Shown: positions 33,877 to 43,387 of the stretch, piece after piece
Layout of the letters: each line of letters opens with the position of its first letter
Numbering within the stretch: position 1 is the stretch's first letter
From: JAWPMT01 sp965215825
Lineage (GTDB): Bacteria > Bacteroidota > Bacteroidia > Cytophagales > Cyclobacteriaceae
Reading direction: 5' to 3'
DNA: 64,000 nt
Assembly (NCBI GenBank): GCA_965215825.1
Contig: CBDCEM010000002.1
Location: forward strand, 62,001 to 126,000
Position numbers and translations under genes: made by a program
The notes under the pieces: generated by a model
Database searches by the model: none
Told to the model about the DNA's origin: nothing
Seen by the model: the letters and a program-made list of their open reading frames with translations, nothing else

Positions 33877-33908
33877 AACCCTCTTCATTGCTGAAGAGGG
33901 TTTTTTTA
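33877..33908 (+). terminator. Intrinsic terminator of dnaK
   Basis: AACCCTCTTCA (33877-33887) pairs perfectly with TGAAGAGGGTT (33892-33902) around a four-base loop; seven T residues follow. It lies 24 bases after the dnaK stop codon. Confidence 0.9.
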
Positions 33909-33977
33909 TTGTTTTCTTGCAAACTTCATGGCTTTGAAGAAGTTCTCTCAATAAGCCAAAGAAAGCGCCCTCATATT

Positions 33978-35138
33978 TCAGGGGCTCGTACTTGATCCTT
34001 TCTGGATATTGAATCCAAAAGAGAGTCCTAGCACGGTGCCGTCTTTCCGAGGGGATACAAAAAGATTTACAGGTACATTCAAGTATCCGGACTTAAAAGT
34101 CCTGCCAGCAGCGAAAATCAAATTAGCCGAAACTTTAAAGTCTCCCCGGCTATCTAATCGATCTCGTATCGGGTAATCAATTGCTGATACACCATTGAAA
34201 TTACCCAACTCCTCTTCAAGGTACCATCGTCCATGCTCCGTCCCATTGTCTCCATCGCCAATAAATCCACGTGCCTCTTTGGCCACCCGAATGCTAGGTC
34301 CAAAACCAAATTCCCAGCCTGCTTTCCCAAATCGAAAACCATTCAGAATGGACACAGACGGAATGAGTCTACCTGACTCCAACCCACCAACTAGAATGAT
34401 CGCTTCGATTAGTGCCTGGAAATTACCAGCGCTTAAATATTGCTCTTCTTGCTGCCAGCCAAACTGGAACATGGCTGGGTACATATCAAAACCACCATTA
34501 CTCAATTCCGAAGTTAGAACTTCACGTGTTTCTCCGAAGGGTATAGAGACACCCATTCTGGGTCCATTCAGTGAAAGTTTGGTCAAAGGATTTTCAATCG
34601 GCACATCATAATTTACGAGTAAATTCATTACCGAAGGGTCAGGATTGATGTTCAGGAGTTTCTTAACTGAAATACGGATCATGCGTTGGATTTGGTCCTG
34701 TAGATTAAGATATTCCATGGCACTTTGTTGCTCCATGGTTCCTGACTTTACATCATAAAGCTTCAAGGAAATAATAATCTTCTCACCAAAACGTTCCACA
34801 CCTCCCGAAATCACTTTGTCCACTTCCAGAGATTTTCCGGCCGCAGTGACACAGTTCTTCCCAAAGCAGTTTGCAACGTCTATGTTATTTTGCACTGCTA
34901 CGTCTGCTACGTCGTATTTGTCCATGATGTAATAGATGTTGAGCTTTTCGATCTCCAGCCTTATCATGTATGACACAGCCGCCGCATCATTCGATACGCC
35001 ATTGCTCTCGACACCAAGCACTGCCACAGTAGGTAAAACCTGATTCTGGGCAATCAAAGGGCTAACGAAGCCCAGGAAAGCAATCAAAAAAATTGTCCGC
35101 AAGCTTATAGGTTTTAAAAGTAGTTTCATGTTTTGCAC
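33978..35138 (-). CDS. Exported protein with TolB/CsgG-like N-terminal domain and barrel-like C terminus
   Basis: A 386-residue protein with a signal peptide (the start could be at 35138 or three codons in). Residues about 35-165 resemble the TolB-like / CsgG-like N-terminal fold seen in many Bacteroidota proteins (TVAVLGVESNGVSNDAAAVSYMIRLEIEK; then CFGKNC, and VDKVISGGVERFGEKIIISLKLYDVKSG). The C-terminal half consists of alternating hydrophobic strands with Gly, such as GWEFGFGPSI and VLGLSFGFNI, and looks like a small outer-membrane beta barrel. The role is unknown. It stands alone, convergent with dnaK. Confidence 0.65.
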   Translation of the reverse strand: MQNMKLLLKPISLRTIFLIAFLGFVSPLIAQNQVLPTVAVLGVESNGVSNDAAAVSYMIRLEIEKLNIYYIMDKYDVADVAVQNNIDVANCFGKNCVTAAGKSLEVDKVISGGVERFGEKIIISLKLYDVKSGTMEQQSAMEYLNLQDQIQRMIRISVKKLLNINPDPSVMNLLVNYDVPIENPLTKLSLNGPRMGVSIPFGETREVLTSELSNGGFDMYPAMFQFGWQQEEQYLSAGNFQALIEAIILVGGLESGRLIPSVSILNGFRFGKAGWEFGFGPSIRVAKEARGFIGDGDNGTEHGRWYLEEELGNFNGVSAIDYPIRDRLDSRGDFKVSANLIFAAGRTFKSGYLNVPVNLFVSPRKDGTVLGLSFGFNIQKGSSTSP

Positions 35139-35177
35139 TTATGTTTTTGACAAAACTTCAAAGCGCAGAGCAGATAG

Positions 35178-35507
35178 ATGAATCGAATTTTAAGAATAAC
35201 AAAGCAAGGAGTAGTAAATTTCCTTACAGTCTTAAAAGACAAAAATCAATTATCTGACGAAGAACCACAAGATGAACTTACGGCTGAATTAGTCCTGATC
35301 ATCTACATGTCACTAACAAGAGCCAGGATTCTTACAAAGCAAAACATACAAGCTCGAAGACAGAAATCAACTGACGCCCTTTTTCAAGTCTTCCTGTTCC
35401 ATTCTCTTGGTCATGAGGCTAAAAAGTACGTTAAAGGAGTCTTGTCATTCATAATTATTTCAAAAACCTCTTTACGTTACATGCTGAAATATTCAGAGCA
35501 AAATTAA
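35178..35507 (+). CDS. Doubtful hypothetical protein
   Basis: A 109-codon frame with an ATG start in an AT-rich 500-base gap between two divergent genes. It has no signal, no recognisable motif, and many Lys, Arg and Leu residues as expected of random AT-rich frames. It is the only sizeable frame in this gap, so I list it, but it may not be a gene. The remaining 135 bases before the metalloprotease probably hold that gene's promoter; I found no clear consensus. Confidence 0.25.
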   Translation: MNRILRITKQGVVNFLTVLKDKNQLSDEEPQDELTAELVLIIYMSLTRARILTKQNIQARRQKSTDALFQVFLFHSLGHEAKKYVKGVLSFIIISKTSLRYMLKYSEQN

Positions 35508-35641
35508 TTATTGTCATTTTCCCATAAACAGAATAATCTAATTTCTATCAAAATCAGCTGATCGTTAATTCCGGATTTTGTTGCATAAACAAATAAATAT
35601 TCTAGATTTACTTTTTTGATCAACCTAAATTTTTACTGAAC

Positions 35642-38600
35642 ATGTTAAGATTATCAGCTGCGGTTATCTTGATAACCGCGTGCGCTTTTACTGTACGTGC
35701 ACAAAACTGGAAAAGAACTACTTCCGTTAGTTCAAATAAAAATGTAGTCATCCCAAAAGAAATGCCTTCTTCTTTTGATTTGTACACATTGGATCTAAGT
35801 GCTCTTAATACCTCTTTGAAAGGCTCACCTACCAGAGGGAAGCAAACGAACAATGAAATCATCATTGAGTTTCCATCAGTTACAGGTGCTTTTGAACGGT
35901 ATCAAATCATGGAAACTCATACTTTACATCCCGATTTGGCCGCAAAATATCCTGGCATCAAATCGTACGCGGGCAAAGGCATTGACGATCCTTCGGCAAC
36001 CATCCGTTTCAGTGTTTCACAACTGGGATTTCACGGCATGATACTTTCCGGAGAAACGAATATGTCCTATATCGATCCTTACACAGAGGACAAAACGGTT
36101 TATAAAGTATATCGAAGAAGCTCCCTGAATCGAGAGGAGCAAGATTTCCAGTGTTTAGTGGATTCCGAAATGAAATCCATGAACGATGACAAAAGTCACG
36201 CTCATAAAACGGACGACCGTAGGCTTCGTAAGTACCGATTGGCATTGGCCTGTACTGCGGATTATGGAAACATTTTTGCCGGATCAGGAACTGATGCGCA
36301 AAAAACGGCCAACATTCTGGCACAAATGAATGTGACCATGACCCGAGTCAATGGTGTTTATGAGAGAGACCTGGCTATTACAATGGAAATCGTCCCTAAC
36401 AATGATCAAATCATTTACTTTGGAGCCACTAATTCTGACCCTTGGAACAATGAATTCAATAGTACTACCCAAACGGTAATAGACAATGCCATCGGGGATG
36501 CCAATTATGATATAGGTCACGTATTCCTTTCTACACAGGATAATGGAAATGCAGGGTGTATCGGTTGCGTTTGTACCTCGGGATCAAAAGGAAGTGCTTT
36601 TACTGCGCGAACAAATCCAACAGGTGACCCTTTTGACATTGATTACGTAGCCCACGAAATGGGTCACCAGTTTGGTGGTTATCACGTGATGAATACCTGC
36701 TCTAGAAGTGGCAGCGGATCTACGGAAGTGGAGCCCGCCAGTGGATCTACCATCATGGGATATGCAGGAATTTGCTCTTCAAACGTGCAAAGCAATAGCG
36801 ATGCTTATTTTGCATATGTCAACATTCGAGACATTTCCGCTAACGTGCAAAGTGGTGTAAGTTCTTCTTGTGCTCAAATCATCAATCTTGCCAACAACCC
36901 TCCTACAGCAAACGCCGGCTCAAATGTCACTATCCCAAGGTCCACGCCATTCGTTTTGAGTGGAACAGGTTCAGATCCTGACGGAGATGTGATTACCTAT
37001 TGCTGGGAACAAAATGACCCGGAGCGTGCTCCAGGAAATGCTTCCCCGGCTTCCACATGGACGCAAGGGCCACTTTTCCGATCCGTGGAAGGAACGACTT
37101 CTCCCGATCGCTATATGCCTAATCTGAATGCCGTAATCGCGGGAAATCTTGCCCCCACCTGGGAAGTAATTCCATCTGTTGCCCGTACCATGGAATTTTC
37201 ATTAACTGTACGGGACAATGCAGCAGGAGGCGGACAAACTGACGATGACCTGATAACTGTGACTGTAAATGGCAGCGCTGGACCTTTTGTGGTCAACGCT
37301 CCAAATACAGCTGTTACCTGGAATGTAGGACAAAATCAAACGGTAACATGGGATGTCGCCGGAACAAGTTCAGCCCCCGTCAATTGTGCCAATGTAAACA
37401 TACTTTTGAGTACAGACGGTGGATTAACTTATCCTGTCACACTTGCAGCCAATACACCCAATGATGGCTCTCAATCTATCACAGTTCCGAATAATGTATC
37501 TTCCACCTGTCGGATCATGGTAAAAGCGGCAGACAATATCTTTTATGATCTTTCCGATGCCGACTTCTCAATTGAAGCGTCAGTTCCTTGCTCTGCAACT
37601 ACACCAACTGGGTTAGCCGCTTCTGGGGTAACCGCCAGTTCAGCGAACCTCAATTGGAATGCCGTTGCAGGGGCAACCTATGAAGTCAGGTACCGTGAAA
37701 CAGGCGCTTCGACATGGACAGTGGTTCCATCTGGTGGCAATGCCCTGGTGCTTTCCTCACTTGACGCATCTACCACATATGAAACTCAAGTAAGGTCCAC
37801 ATGTACAGGTGGAAGCAATTCAGCTTATTCTGCTTCAGTCAATTTCACCACGACTGAAGTTCAACTGAATTATTGTAATTCAAATGGCAATGACGTAAGT
37901 GACGAGTACATCGGAAACGTACAGGTAGGGTCCATCAATAATTCTTCAGGAGTTGATGCCAGTGGTTATTCTGATTTCACCTCTATCTCCACGGACCTGA
38001 CTGTTGGTGCGGGTTATTCCATCTCGGTGACTCCTGTATGGACAGGTACAGTTTATTCTGAAGGTTACTCCGCATGGATTGACTACAATAAGGATGGTGA
38101 CTTTGAGGATGCGGGTGAGCAAATTTTCAGTCAGAGCCCTACTCAGAATACACCAGTTTCGGGTTCATTCACCGTCCCTGGCTCTGCTTCAACTGGAACC
38201 ACAAGAATGCGGATTTCATTGAAGTACAATGGCATACCTTCCTCATGTGAATCCTTTACTTATGGTGAAGTTGAAGATTATACAGTAAACATTGTCAATG
38301 GCAGTCCTGATACCCAGGCTCCGTCAACTCCATCGAATTTAATTGCTGCCAATGTCACAACCTCTTCATTTGACATATCCTGGTCCGCTTCTACGGACAA
38401 TGTTGGAGTAACAGGTTACAATGTGTATCTGAATGGGAGTTTGGATGGGCCCACGTCTTCTACAAATTATTCTTTCGGCGGATTGACTGCCAATACCTCC
38501 TACGCTGTAGCGGTTGAGGCTTATGACGCTGCTGGAAATACTTCAGGTCAGGCCTCTACGAATGTTACTACTTTGGATGTGGGCAGTTGCACCGAGGTAA

Positions 38601-39334
38601 CGGTCAATTCAAATGATTTTGAAAGTGGCTGGGGAATCTGGAATGATGGCGGATCAGATGCAAGAAGAAGTGCCAATGATAACCAATACTCAAATGGGAC
38701 TTACAGTATCCGATTACGTGACAATACCTCTACGTCGGTAATGACCACTGATAATCTGGACCTTTCTTCATTCGATGACATTACTGTAGCATTCAGCTAT
38801 TACGCTCGAAGCATGGACAATTCGAATGAAGATTTTTGGTTGCAAATTTCAACCAATGGAGGCAGCTCCTTTGCTACTATTGAAGAGTGGAATCAGGGTG
38901 ATGAGTTTGTGAATGATGTTCGAGAAAATGATGCAGTAAACATCATTGGGCCCTTCACTTCAAATACACAGTTGAGATTCAGATGTGACGCATCCGGCAA
39001 CAGCGACTGGGTTTACATCGACGATGTAGTTATCACAGGTTGTTCAACAGGTACTTCACGTGGCACCACGACAGTGGCTGAAACACCGGAAGTCGACGTG
39101 CCAACTTATGATTTATCTGCGATCACAGTATACCCTAACCCCGTCAGTGACATCCTGAATGTAAAAGGCATTCCGGAAAATGCTCATGTTAGTCTGATAT
39201 CTCTATCTGGTCAGATAATTGGTCGTGGCATCGGACAGGATGAATTTGACATGACTGCATTGAATCCTGGAATTTATATTCTGAAGGTAGTAGCAGAAAG
39301 TCAAGTGAAAACAATGAAGATCATCAAACAATAA
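35642..39334 (+). CDS. Secreted reprolysin-type zinc metalloprotease with FN3, GEVED and T9SS sorting domains
   Basis: A 1230-residue multidomain exoenzyme. After a signal peptide (cleavage near residue 21) and propeptide-like region comes a metalloprotease domain with the zinc motif HEMGHQFGGYH (His 338, 342 and 348; Glu 339), followed by a conserved Met turn region (GSTIMGYAGIC). Then come a cadherin-like stretch, a fibronectin type III domain (about 655-740), a GEVED domain (about 770-880, ending GEVEDYTV), a second FN3 (about 890-980), an MAM/jelly-roll-like part with WNDGGSDARRS, and a type A sorting domain (VYPNPVSD...). It should be secreted by T9SS to degrade external protein. Confidence 0.93.
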   Translation: MLRLSAAVILITACAFTVRAQNWKRTTSVSSNKNVVIPKEMPSSFDLYTLDLSALNTSLKGSPTRGKQTNNEIIIEFPSVTGAFERYQIMETHTLHPDLAAKYPGIKSYAGKGIDDPSATIRFSVSQLGFHGMILSGETNMSYIDPYTEDKTVYKVYRRSSLNREEQDFQCLVDSEMKSMNDDKSHAHKTDDRRLRKYRLALACTADYGNIFAGSGTDAQKTANILAQMNVTMTRVNGVYERDLAITMEIVPNNDQIIYFGATNSDPWNNEFNSTTQTVIDNAIGDANYDIGHVFLSTQDNGNAGCIGCVCTSGSKGSAFTARTNPTGDPFDIDYVAHEMGHQFGGYHVMNTCSRSGSGSTEVEPASGSTIMGYAGICSSNVQSNSDAYFAYVNIRDISANVQSGVSSSCAQIINLANNPPTANAGSNVTIPRSTPFVLSGTGSDPDGDVITYCWEQNDPERAPGNASPASTWTQGPLFRSVEGTTSPDRYMPNLNAVIAGNLAPTWEVIPSVARTMEFSLTVRDNAAGGGQTDDDLITVTVNGSAGPFVVNAPNTAVTWNVGQNQTVTWDVAGTSSAPVNCANVNILLSTDGGLTYPVTLAANTPNDGSQSITVPNNVSSTCRIMVKAADNIFYDLSDADFSIEASVPCSATTPTGLAASGVTASSANLNWNAVAGATYEVRYRETGASTWTVVPSGGNALVLSSLDASTTYETQVRSTCTGGSNSAYSASVNFTTTEVQLNYCNSNGNDVSDEYIGNVQVGSINNSSGVDASGYSDFTSISTDLTVGAGYSISVTPVWTGTVYSEGYSAWIDYNKDGDFEDAGEQIFSQSPTQNTPVSGSFTVPGSASTGTTRMRISLKYNGIPSSCESFTYGEVEDYTVNIVNGSPDTQAPSTPSNLIAANVTTSSFDISWSASTDNVGVTGYNVYLNGSLDGPTSSTNYSFGGLTANTSYAVAVEAYDAAGNTSGQASTNVTTLDVGSCTEVTVNSNDFESGWGIWNDGGSDARRSANDNQYSNGTYSIRLRDNTSTSVMTTDNLDLSSFDDITVAFSYYARSMDNSNEDFWLQISTNGGSSFATIEEWNQGDEFVNDVRENDAVNIIGPFTSNTQLRFRCDASGNSDWVYIDDVVITGCSTGTSRGTTTVAETPEVDVPTYDLSAITVYPNPVSDILNVKGIPENAHVSLISLSGQIIGRGIGQDEFDMTALNPGIYILKVVAESQVKTMKIIKQ

Positions 39335-39354
39335 AAACTGCACATTGACAGTTT

Positions 39355-39386
39355 GAAAGGGGCGATTGATCGCCCCTTTCTTTTTA
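39355..39386 (+). terminator. Intrinsic terminator of the metalloprotease gene
   Basis: GAAAGGGGCGA (39355-39365) pairs perfectly with TCGCCCCTTTC (39370-39380) around a four-base loop; five T residues follow. It lies 20 bases after the stop codon. Confidence 0.9.
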
Positions 39387-39400
39387 ATTTTCCTTAAACA

Positions 39401-39838
39401 ATGAGTAGCATTCGTTTTGGCATTATCATCATCACTCTCCTCTTGGTTGAAACCGGCGCAGCACAATCACTGGAAAAGTGGACTGAAATTGTCTTTCAGA
39501 GCCAGGCACGATCAGGAGCATTCAAAGAAATTCGACTGTCTCAGGATTCGATTTACCTAAGCAATGGAAATATGAGAAATGGGGCATCTAAAAAGCTACA
39601 AAAATGCCTGAACAAGAAAATCAGGAGACAATTAAATAAAACATTGCGCTTACTAGGAAATGTGGATTGGAAAAATCTAAAATCCCCTACAGATAAACGC
39701 ACATTTGATGGCGCCGCTCACTCACAAATCAACCTCAAGGTAGGCAATCAGCAATTTGATCATTATTTTGATGATGTGTCTCCTCATGAAAAATTAGTCC
39801 CGCTGCTTACTTTACTATTAAGTACTGAGGAGAATTAG
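39401..39838 (+). CDS. Exported hypothetical protein
   Basis: A 145-residue protein with a signal peptide ending near residue 22 (ETGAAQ). The mature part is rich in Lys, Asn and Gln, with a basic helix (KKLQKCLNKKIRRQLNK) near the middle and a single Cys. I do not recognise a family. It lies 66 bases after the metalloprotease terminator and is probably transcribed independently. Confidence 0.55.
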   Translation: MSSIRFGIIIITLLLVETGAAQSLEKWTEIVFQSQARSGAFKEIRLSQDSIYLSNGNMRNGASKKLQKCLNKKIRRQLNKTLRLLGNVDWKNLKSPTDKRTFDGAAHSQINLKVGNQQFDHYFDDVSPHEKLVPLLTLLLSTEEN

Positions 39839-39890
39839 TCAAACATTCACGGCTTTACTCAAGGAATTCTTCAGGAAATAAAACCAAACT

Positions 39891-39935
39891 CATACTTAAT
39901 CGTATTAGGTATAATACCTAACATCATTAAGTATG
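39891..39935. promoter_or_regulatory. 45-bp concentric dyad over the padR start: candidate PadR operator
   Basis: The outer arms CATACTTAAT (39891-39900) and ATTAAGTATG (39926-39935) are perfect inverted repeats; inside them TTAGGTAT (39905-39912) and ATACCTAA (39914-39921) are another perfect pair. Both pairs are centred on base 39913. The final ATG of the outer arm is the start codon of the PadR gene. Such dyads with ATAC/GTAT cores are the usual binding sites of PadR regulators, so autoregulation is likely. Confidence 0.7.
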
Positions 39936-40271
39936 CTTTCGAAAGAAATGATTGGCGCTTCGACAGTGCCCATAATCTTGTTCATACTCACTCAGGGAGA
40001 AGATTACGGATATGAAATCATCAGAAAAGTAAAAGACTATTCCGGCGGTACCCTGGAATGGAGTGAGCCCATGCTGTATCCGGTTCTTCATCGTCTTGAG
40101 CGAAACAATCACATTCAATCACAATGGCGGGTGTTGGAAAATGGTCGAAAAAGAAAGTACTACTCAATTACTACTTCCGGTCGTGAATTGCTGAGTGAAA
40201 AGCAAACTGAGTGGACTGACATGATCGGTGTACTTATTCGAATGTGGAACCTAAACCCCTCAAAATTATGA
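39933..40271 (+). CDS. PadR family transcriptional regulator
   Basis: A 112-residue winged-helix protein of the PadR type: LSKEMIGASTVPIILFILTQG at the start, then EDYGYEIIRKVKDYSGG and WSEPMLYPVLHRLERN with the recognition wing region ENGRKRKYYSITTSGREL. The short C-terminal dimerisation helix marks subfamily 1. The start codon sits in a large dyad that probably serves as its own operator. The stop overlaps the start of the permease gene by an ATGA, so the pair is co-regulated. Confidence 0.93.
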   Translation: MLSKEMIGASTVPIILFILTQGEDYGYEIIRKVKDYSGGTLEWSEPMLYPVLHRLERNNHIQSQWRVLENGRKRKYYSITTSGRELLSEKQTEWTDMIGVLIRMWNLNPSKL

Positions 40272-42901
40272 CCTTCGATCTGGAATCTGCAATCGCACAA
40301 TGGAGAAAATCCCTAGTGAAATCCGGTCAATTTGAGGAAGGTGATCTAGCCGAATTGGAAGACCATTTCCGAATGAGTATTGAAGATGCCATAAAGACCG
40401 GGCTTTCTGATGAAGAAGCTTTCGAAATCATTTTGAAGGAACATTATGGTGACTTGAAGGTAGTCACCTCTCAGTTTGAGAACAAGCGCAAGGTATCAGC
40501 ACTTCAATCTGCACTACTGTACAACTACTTCAAAGTGGGATTCCGCTCCTTTGGAAGGCGTCGCATGTATTTCATTATTAACCTCTTCGGCTTGGTGATT
40601 GGACTCACCAGTATTTTTAGCATTACGTTATACTTAAACCACGAGCTGAGCTTTGATACGTTCAATACGGGTCACGAGCAAATCCATCGGGTTAACATCT
40701 TTTATGATCGTGCATCAGGTTCCTTTCATTATCCGCTCATTCCACCCGCAGCAGGTCCTGCGTTTGCAGAAGCCGTTCCAGAAGTGACGAAATCCGCTCG
40801 TTTGAGGTATGCTTACAGCGTACAGATGCAACATGAGGATCGTTCTTTCTATGAGGACCGGGTATTTTTTGCTGAAGCCGCTTTCCTGGAGATGTTTTCT
40901 TACAAATGGCTTAAGGGGAACCCTCAAGAAGCACTTGGTACCCTTAATACAGTTGTCTTACCGCACTCCATTGCCGAGAAATATTTTGGACAGGAAAACC
41001 CAATAGGAAAAATCATTAGGTACGACAATGCAATAGACCTGAAAGTTGTTGGCGTGATCCAAGACCCGCCCCTGCAGTCACATCTGAAGTTCGATTTTCT
41101 CATTTCATTTGACACCTACAAACCAGGGCCCGGAGGGCTGGAACCCATCACCAGTTGGCGATGGCTTGGTTTCCCCACCTACGTTCAACTTGTTCCGGGA
41201 GCAAATCTGGAAACTGTACAACAGAAACTACTTGAAGTGGCGGAAGCATTAAATGATCGACCTCCAACAGGTACCACAGTGGCCTATGAGCTTCAACCTT
41301 TAGCTGATACATATTTACATTCCGGTCATCTGGCTAACCCACAAGGCGGATTATTTCGTGTCAATGACCCTGAGAATTTAAGAAATTTAGCCATTGTTGC
41401 GATCCTTATCCTGGTCATCGCTTTTTTCAATTATTATAACATTTCAATGGCGCTAATTCGAACCCGAACCCGAGAGATGGGCGTCAGAAAGGTCTTTGGT
41501 GCTTCAAAAAAACGACTCGTTCATCAGATGGCCACAGAATCCTTTGTACTACTATCTTTCGCCACTTTGATTGCCTGGTTTCTGGTCTGGATATCTAATG
41601 AAGCGCTAAATCTTCTACCTGGATTCTCATCCGCTCTTCTCGTACCTATTCCATTTATTTCAGCAGCAATCATTATACTATTCACCGTATCAAGTGGTTT
41701 CATGCTTGGAGGACCCCTTTCGATCTATTCAACCCTATCTCTATTACAAGACAAACTGTGGGCCCGTCGTAAAAGATTTTCACCCGGAAACCTGGTTTTG
41801 ACTTTCCAATTCGGCATCTCGGCTGCCTTGATCATGGTCAGCTTTATCGTGATTCAGCAGATATCTTATTTCTCAGAAAAGGAATTGGGCTATAACCATG
41901 ATGGTGTATTGGTCGCCAAATTTCGGGGGGAAGCTATGCACCAAAAACGCGATGCTTTCGTCAATGCCCTTAACGAAGTACCGGAAATCGTCTCTGCAAG
42001 CTTCGGACCCAACCTGGATGGTAGCAATAGTAGTAATCCTCTCAGGCTCAGGTCCTGGGGGGATGGCGAAACTGTGCAAACAGCCTATTTTGGAGTAGAC
42101 TATGAATTTGAAAACATTATAGATTTAGAAGTGCTAAAAGGGCGGTATTTCTCGCGAGAGATTGCTGGAGATTCGACTCTGGCCATCATGATCAATGAAA
42201 CATTGGCATCGCACCTCGGCTTTGAAAACCCCATTGGAGAAAAAGTAATTTTTACCGCTGGAAATGAATTTGAGATTATCGGTGTTTTCAAGGATTTTCA
42301 CTACAAAAGTCTACATCATGAGATTGGACCTATGGCCTTAAAAGTATGGTTGGGGGTACCAAGAAATGTATTGATTCGATATGATAGCCCTGACATTGCT
42401 CAGGTTTTGCGAAAAATTGATTCGAAATGGAACGAAGTATTTCCGGGTGGAAACTTCCCGTTAGATTACCGCTTTCTGGACGAACAGTTACAAACCATGT
42501 ACGGGAAGGAACAGGAGTACGCCAGGTTACTTAAGATTTTTACGGGTCTGGCCATATTCATCGCTATACTTGGTCTTTTCGGCATCTCATCAGTCAACAT
42601 CGATCTGAACTTGAAGCAAATTGGAATACGCAGGGTACTGGGTGCTGATCTAAAACAAATTGCGGGACTGGTTAGCAGGCAGTTCTTGCTACTGGTAGTC
42701 ATTGCTACGATTGGTGCCATCCCATTGGTATATTTCTTTATGCGACCGTGGTTGGACAACTTTGCTTATGCAATCACTCTGGGCCCTGGATTCCCGATGT
42801 TAGCCATGGTTATCATGCTAGGTGTTAGTATGGCAACATTGATGTTTCAGGTTTATCGCGTGATGATCGTAAACCCAACTACCATTTTGAAAAATGAGTA
42901 A
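40268..42901 (+). CDS. FtsX/MacB-type ABC transporter permease with permease prefix domain
   Basis: An 877-residue protein from the ATG at 40268, which overlaps the padR stop (ATGA); a GTG 24 bases upstream is less likely. The first 75 residues form a cytosolic acidic prefix helical domain (LAELEDHFRMSIEDAI, then LSDEEAFEIILKEHYGD), as in permeases paired with PadR regulators. Two FtsX-type blocks follow, with membrane segments near residues 100, 380, 430, 475, 520, 765, 815 and 850, plus two MacB-like periplasmic domains. The double FtsX unit suggests a full permease in one chain. No ATP-binding partner gene is adjacent. Confidence 0.88.
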   Translation: MTFDLESAIAQWRKSLVKSGQFEEGDLAELEDHFRMSIEDAIKTGLSDEEAFEIILKEHYGDLKVVTSQFENKRKVSALQSALLYNYFKVGFRSFGRRRMYFIINLFGLVIGLTSIFSITLYLNHELSFDTFNTGHEQIHRVNIFYDRASGSFHYPLIPPAAGPAFAEAVPEVTKSARLRYAYSVQMQHEDRSFYEDRVFFAEAAFLEMFSYKWLKGNPQEALGTLNTVVLPHSIAEKYFGQENPIGKIIRYDNAIDLKVVGVIQDPPLQSHLKFDFLISFDTYKPGPGGLEPITSWRWLGFPTYVQLVPGANLETVQQKLLEVAEALNDRPPTGTTVAYELQPLADTYLHSGHLANPQGGLFRVNDPENLRNLAIVAILILVIAFFNYYNISMALIRTRTREMGVRKVFGASKKRLVHQMATESFVLLSFATLIAWFLVWISNEALNLLPGFSSALLVPIPFISAAIIILFTVSSGFMLGGPLSIYSTLSLLQDKLWARRKRFSPGNLVLTFQFGISAALIMVSFIVIQQISYFSEKELGYNHDGVLVAKFRGEAMHQKRDAFVNALNEVPEIVSASFGPNLDGSNSSNPLRLRSWGDGETVQTAYFGVDYEFENIIDLEVLKGRYFSREIAGDSTLAIMINETLASHLGFENPIGEKVIFTAGNEFEIIGVFKDFHYKSLHHEIGPMALKVWLGVPRNVLIRYDSPDIAQVLRKIDSKWNEVFPGGNFPLDYRFLDEQLQTMYGKEQEYARLLKIFTGLAIFIAILGLFGISSVNIDLNLKQIGIRRVLGADLKQIAGLVSRQFLLLVVIATIGAIPLVYFFMRPWLDNFAYAITLGPGFPMLAMVIMLGVSMATLMFQVYRVMIVNPTTILKNE

Positions 42902-42913
42902 ATAGGTAGACTG

Positions 42914-43378
42914 TCATTTATTTCGAATCTCCCTTGCAGAAATCGTCATCCCTTGTCCCTCAATCCAAACGACAATGTTGAATTCTTCATCAGTTTCGAA
43001 AAACCATTCGCCTTCATCTGAATTAGCTTCACCATAAAGTTTAAGAGCTTCATCATAGACGTTAGTTCCTTCCGGATAATTCACTTGCATTTCATAAAGG
43101 GCCTGATCTCCTTTGGCGTCCGTGAAATACAGTACTTCCTCGAAAGCCTTATCGGTGTGTAGTTCCCGATAGACCACTCGTGTAGAATCAGAATCCTCAG
43201 TTACTAATTCAAGCTCGGTATCAATTCTCGTTTTGCCAAGAAACTTACCTGGCATGCCCAGATAAATCTCCTCTAGCCCTTCTGGAAAATATTTTTCCTG
43301 ATGTAAGGCGTACTGAGGAACTACGGCACATCCCATCAATAGCATCACAACCACCCAAACACAATGATGTTGTTTCAT
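42914..43378 (-). CDS. Lipoprotein, hypothetical
   Basis: A 154-residue protein with a lipoprotein signal (VVVMLLMGC, Cys near residue 17). The mature domain is acidic and strand-rich, with EVLYFTDAKGDQALYEMQV and EGEWFFETDEEFNIVVWIEGQ. No family is recognised. It is the last gene of the MoxR-DUF58-BatA operon, nine bases after the preceding gene, and it is convergent with the ABC permease gene with 12 bases between. Confidence 0.7.
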   Translation of the reverse strand: MKQHHCVWVVVMLLMGCAVVPQYALHQEKYFPEGLEEIYLGMPGKFLGKTRIDTELELVTEDSDSTRVVYRELHTDKAFEEVLYFTDAKGDQALYEMQVNYPEGTNVYDEALKLYGEANSDEGEWFFETDEEFNIVVWIEGQGMTISAREIRNK

Positions 43379-43387
43379 AAGTCTAAA

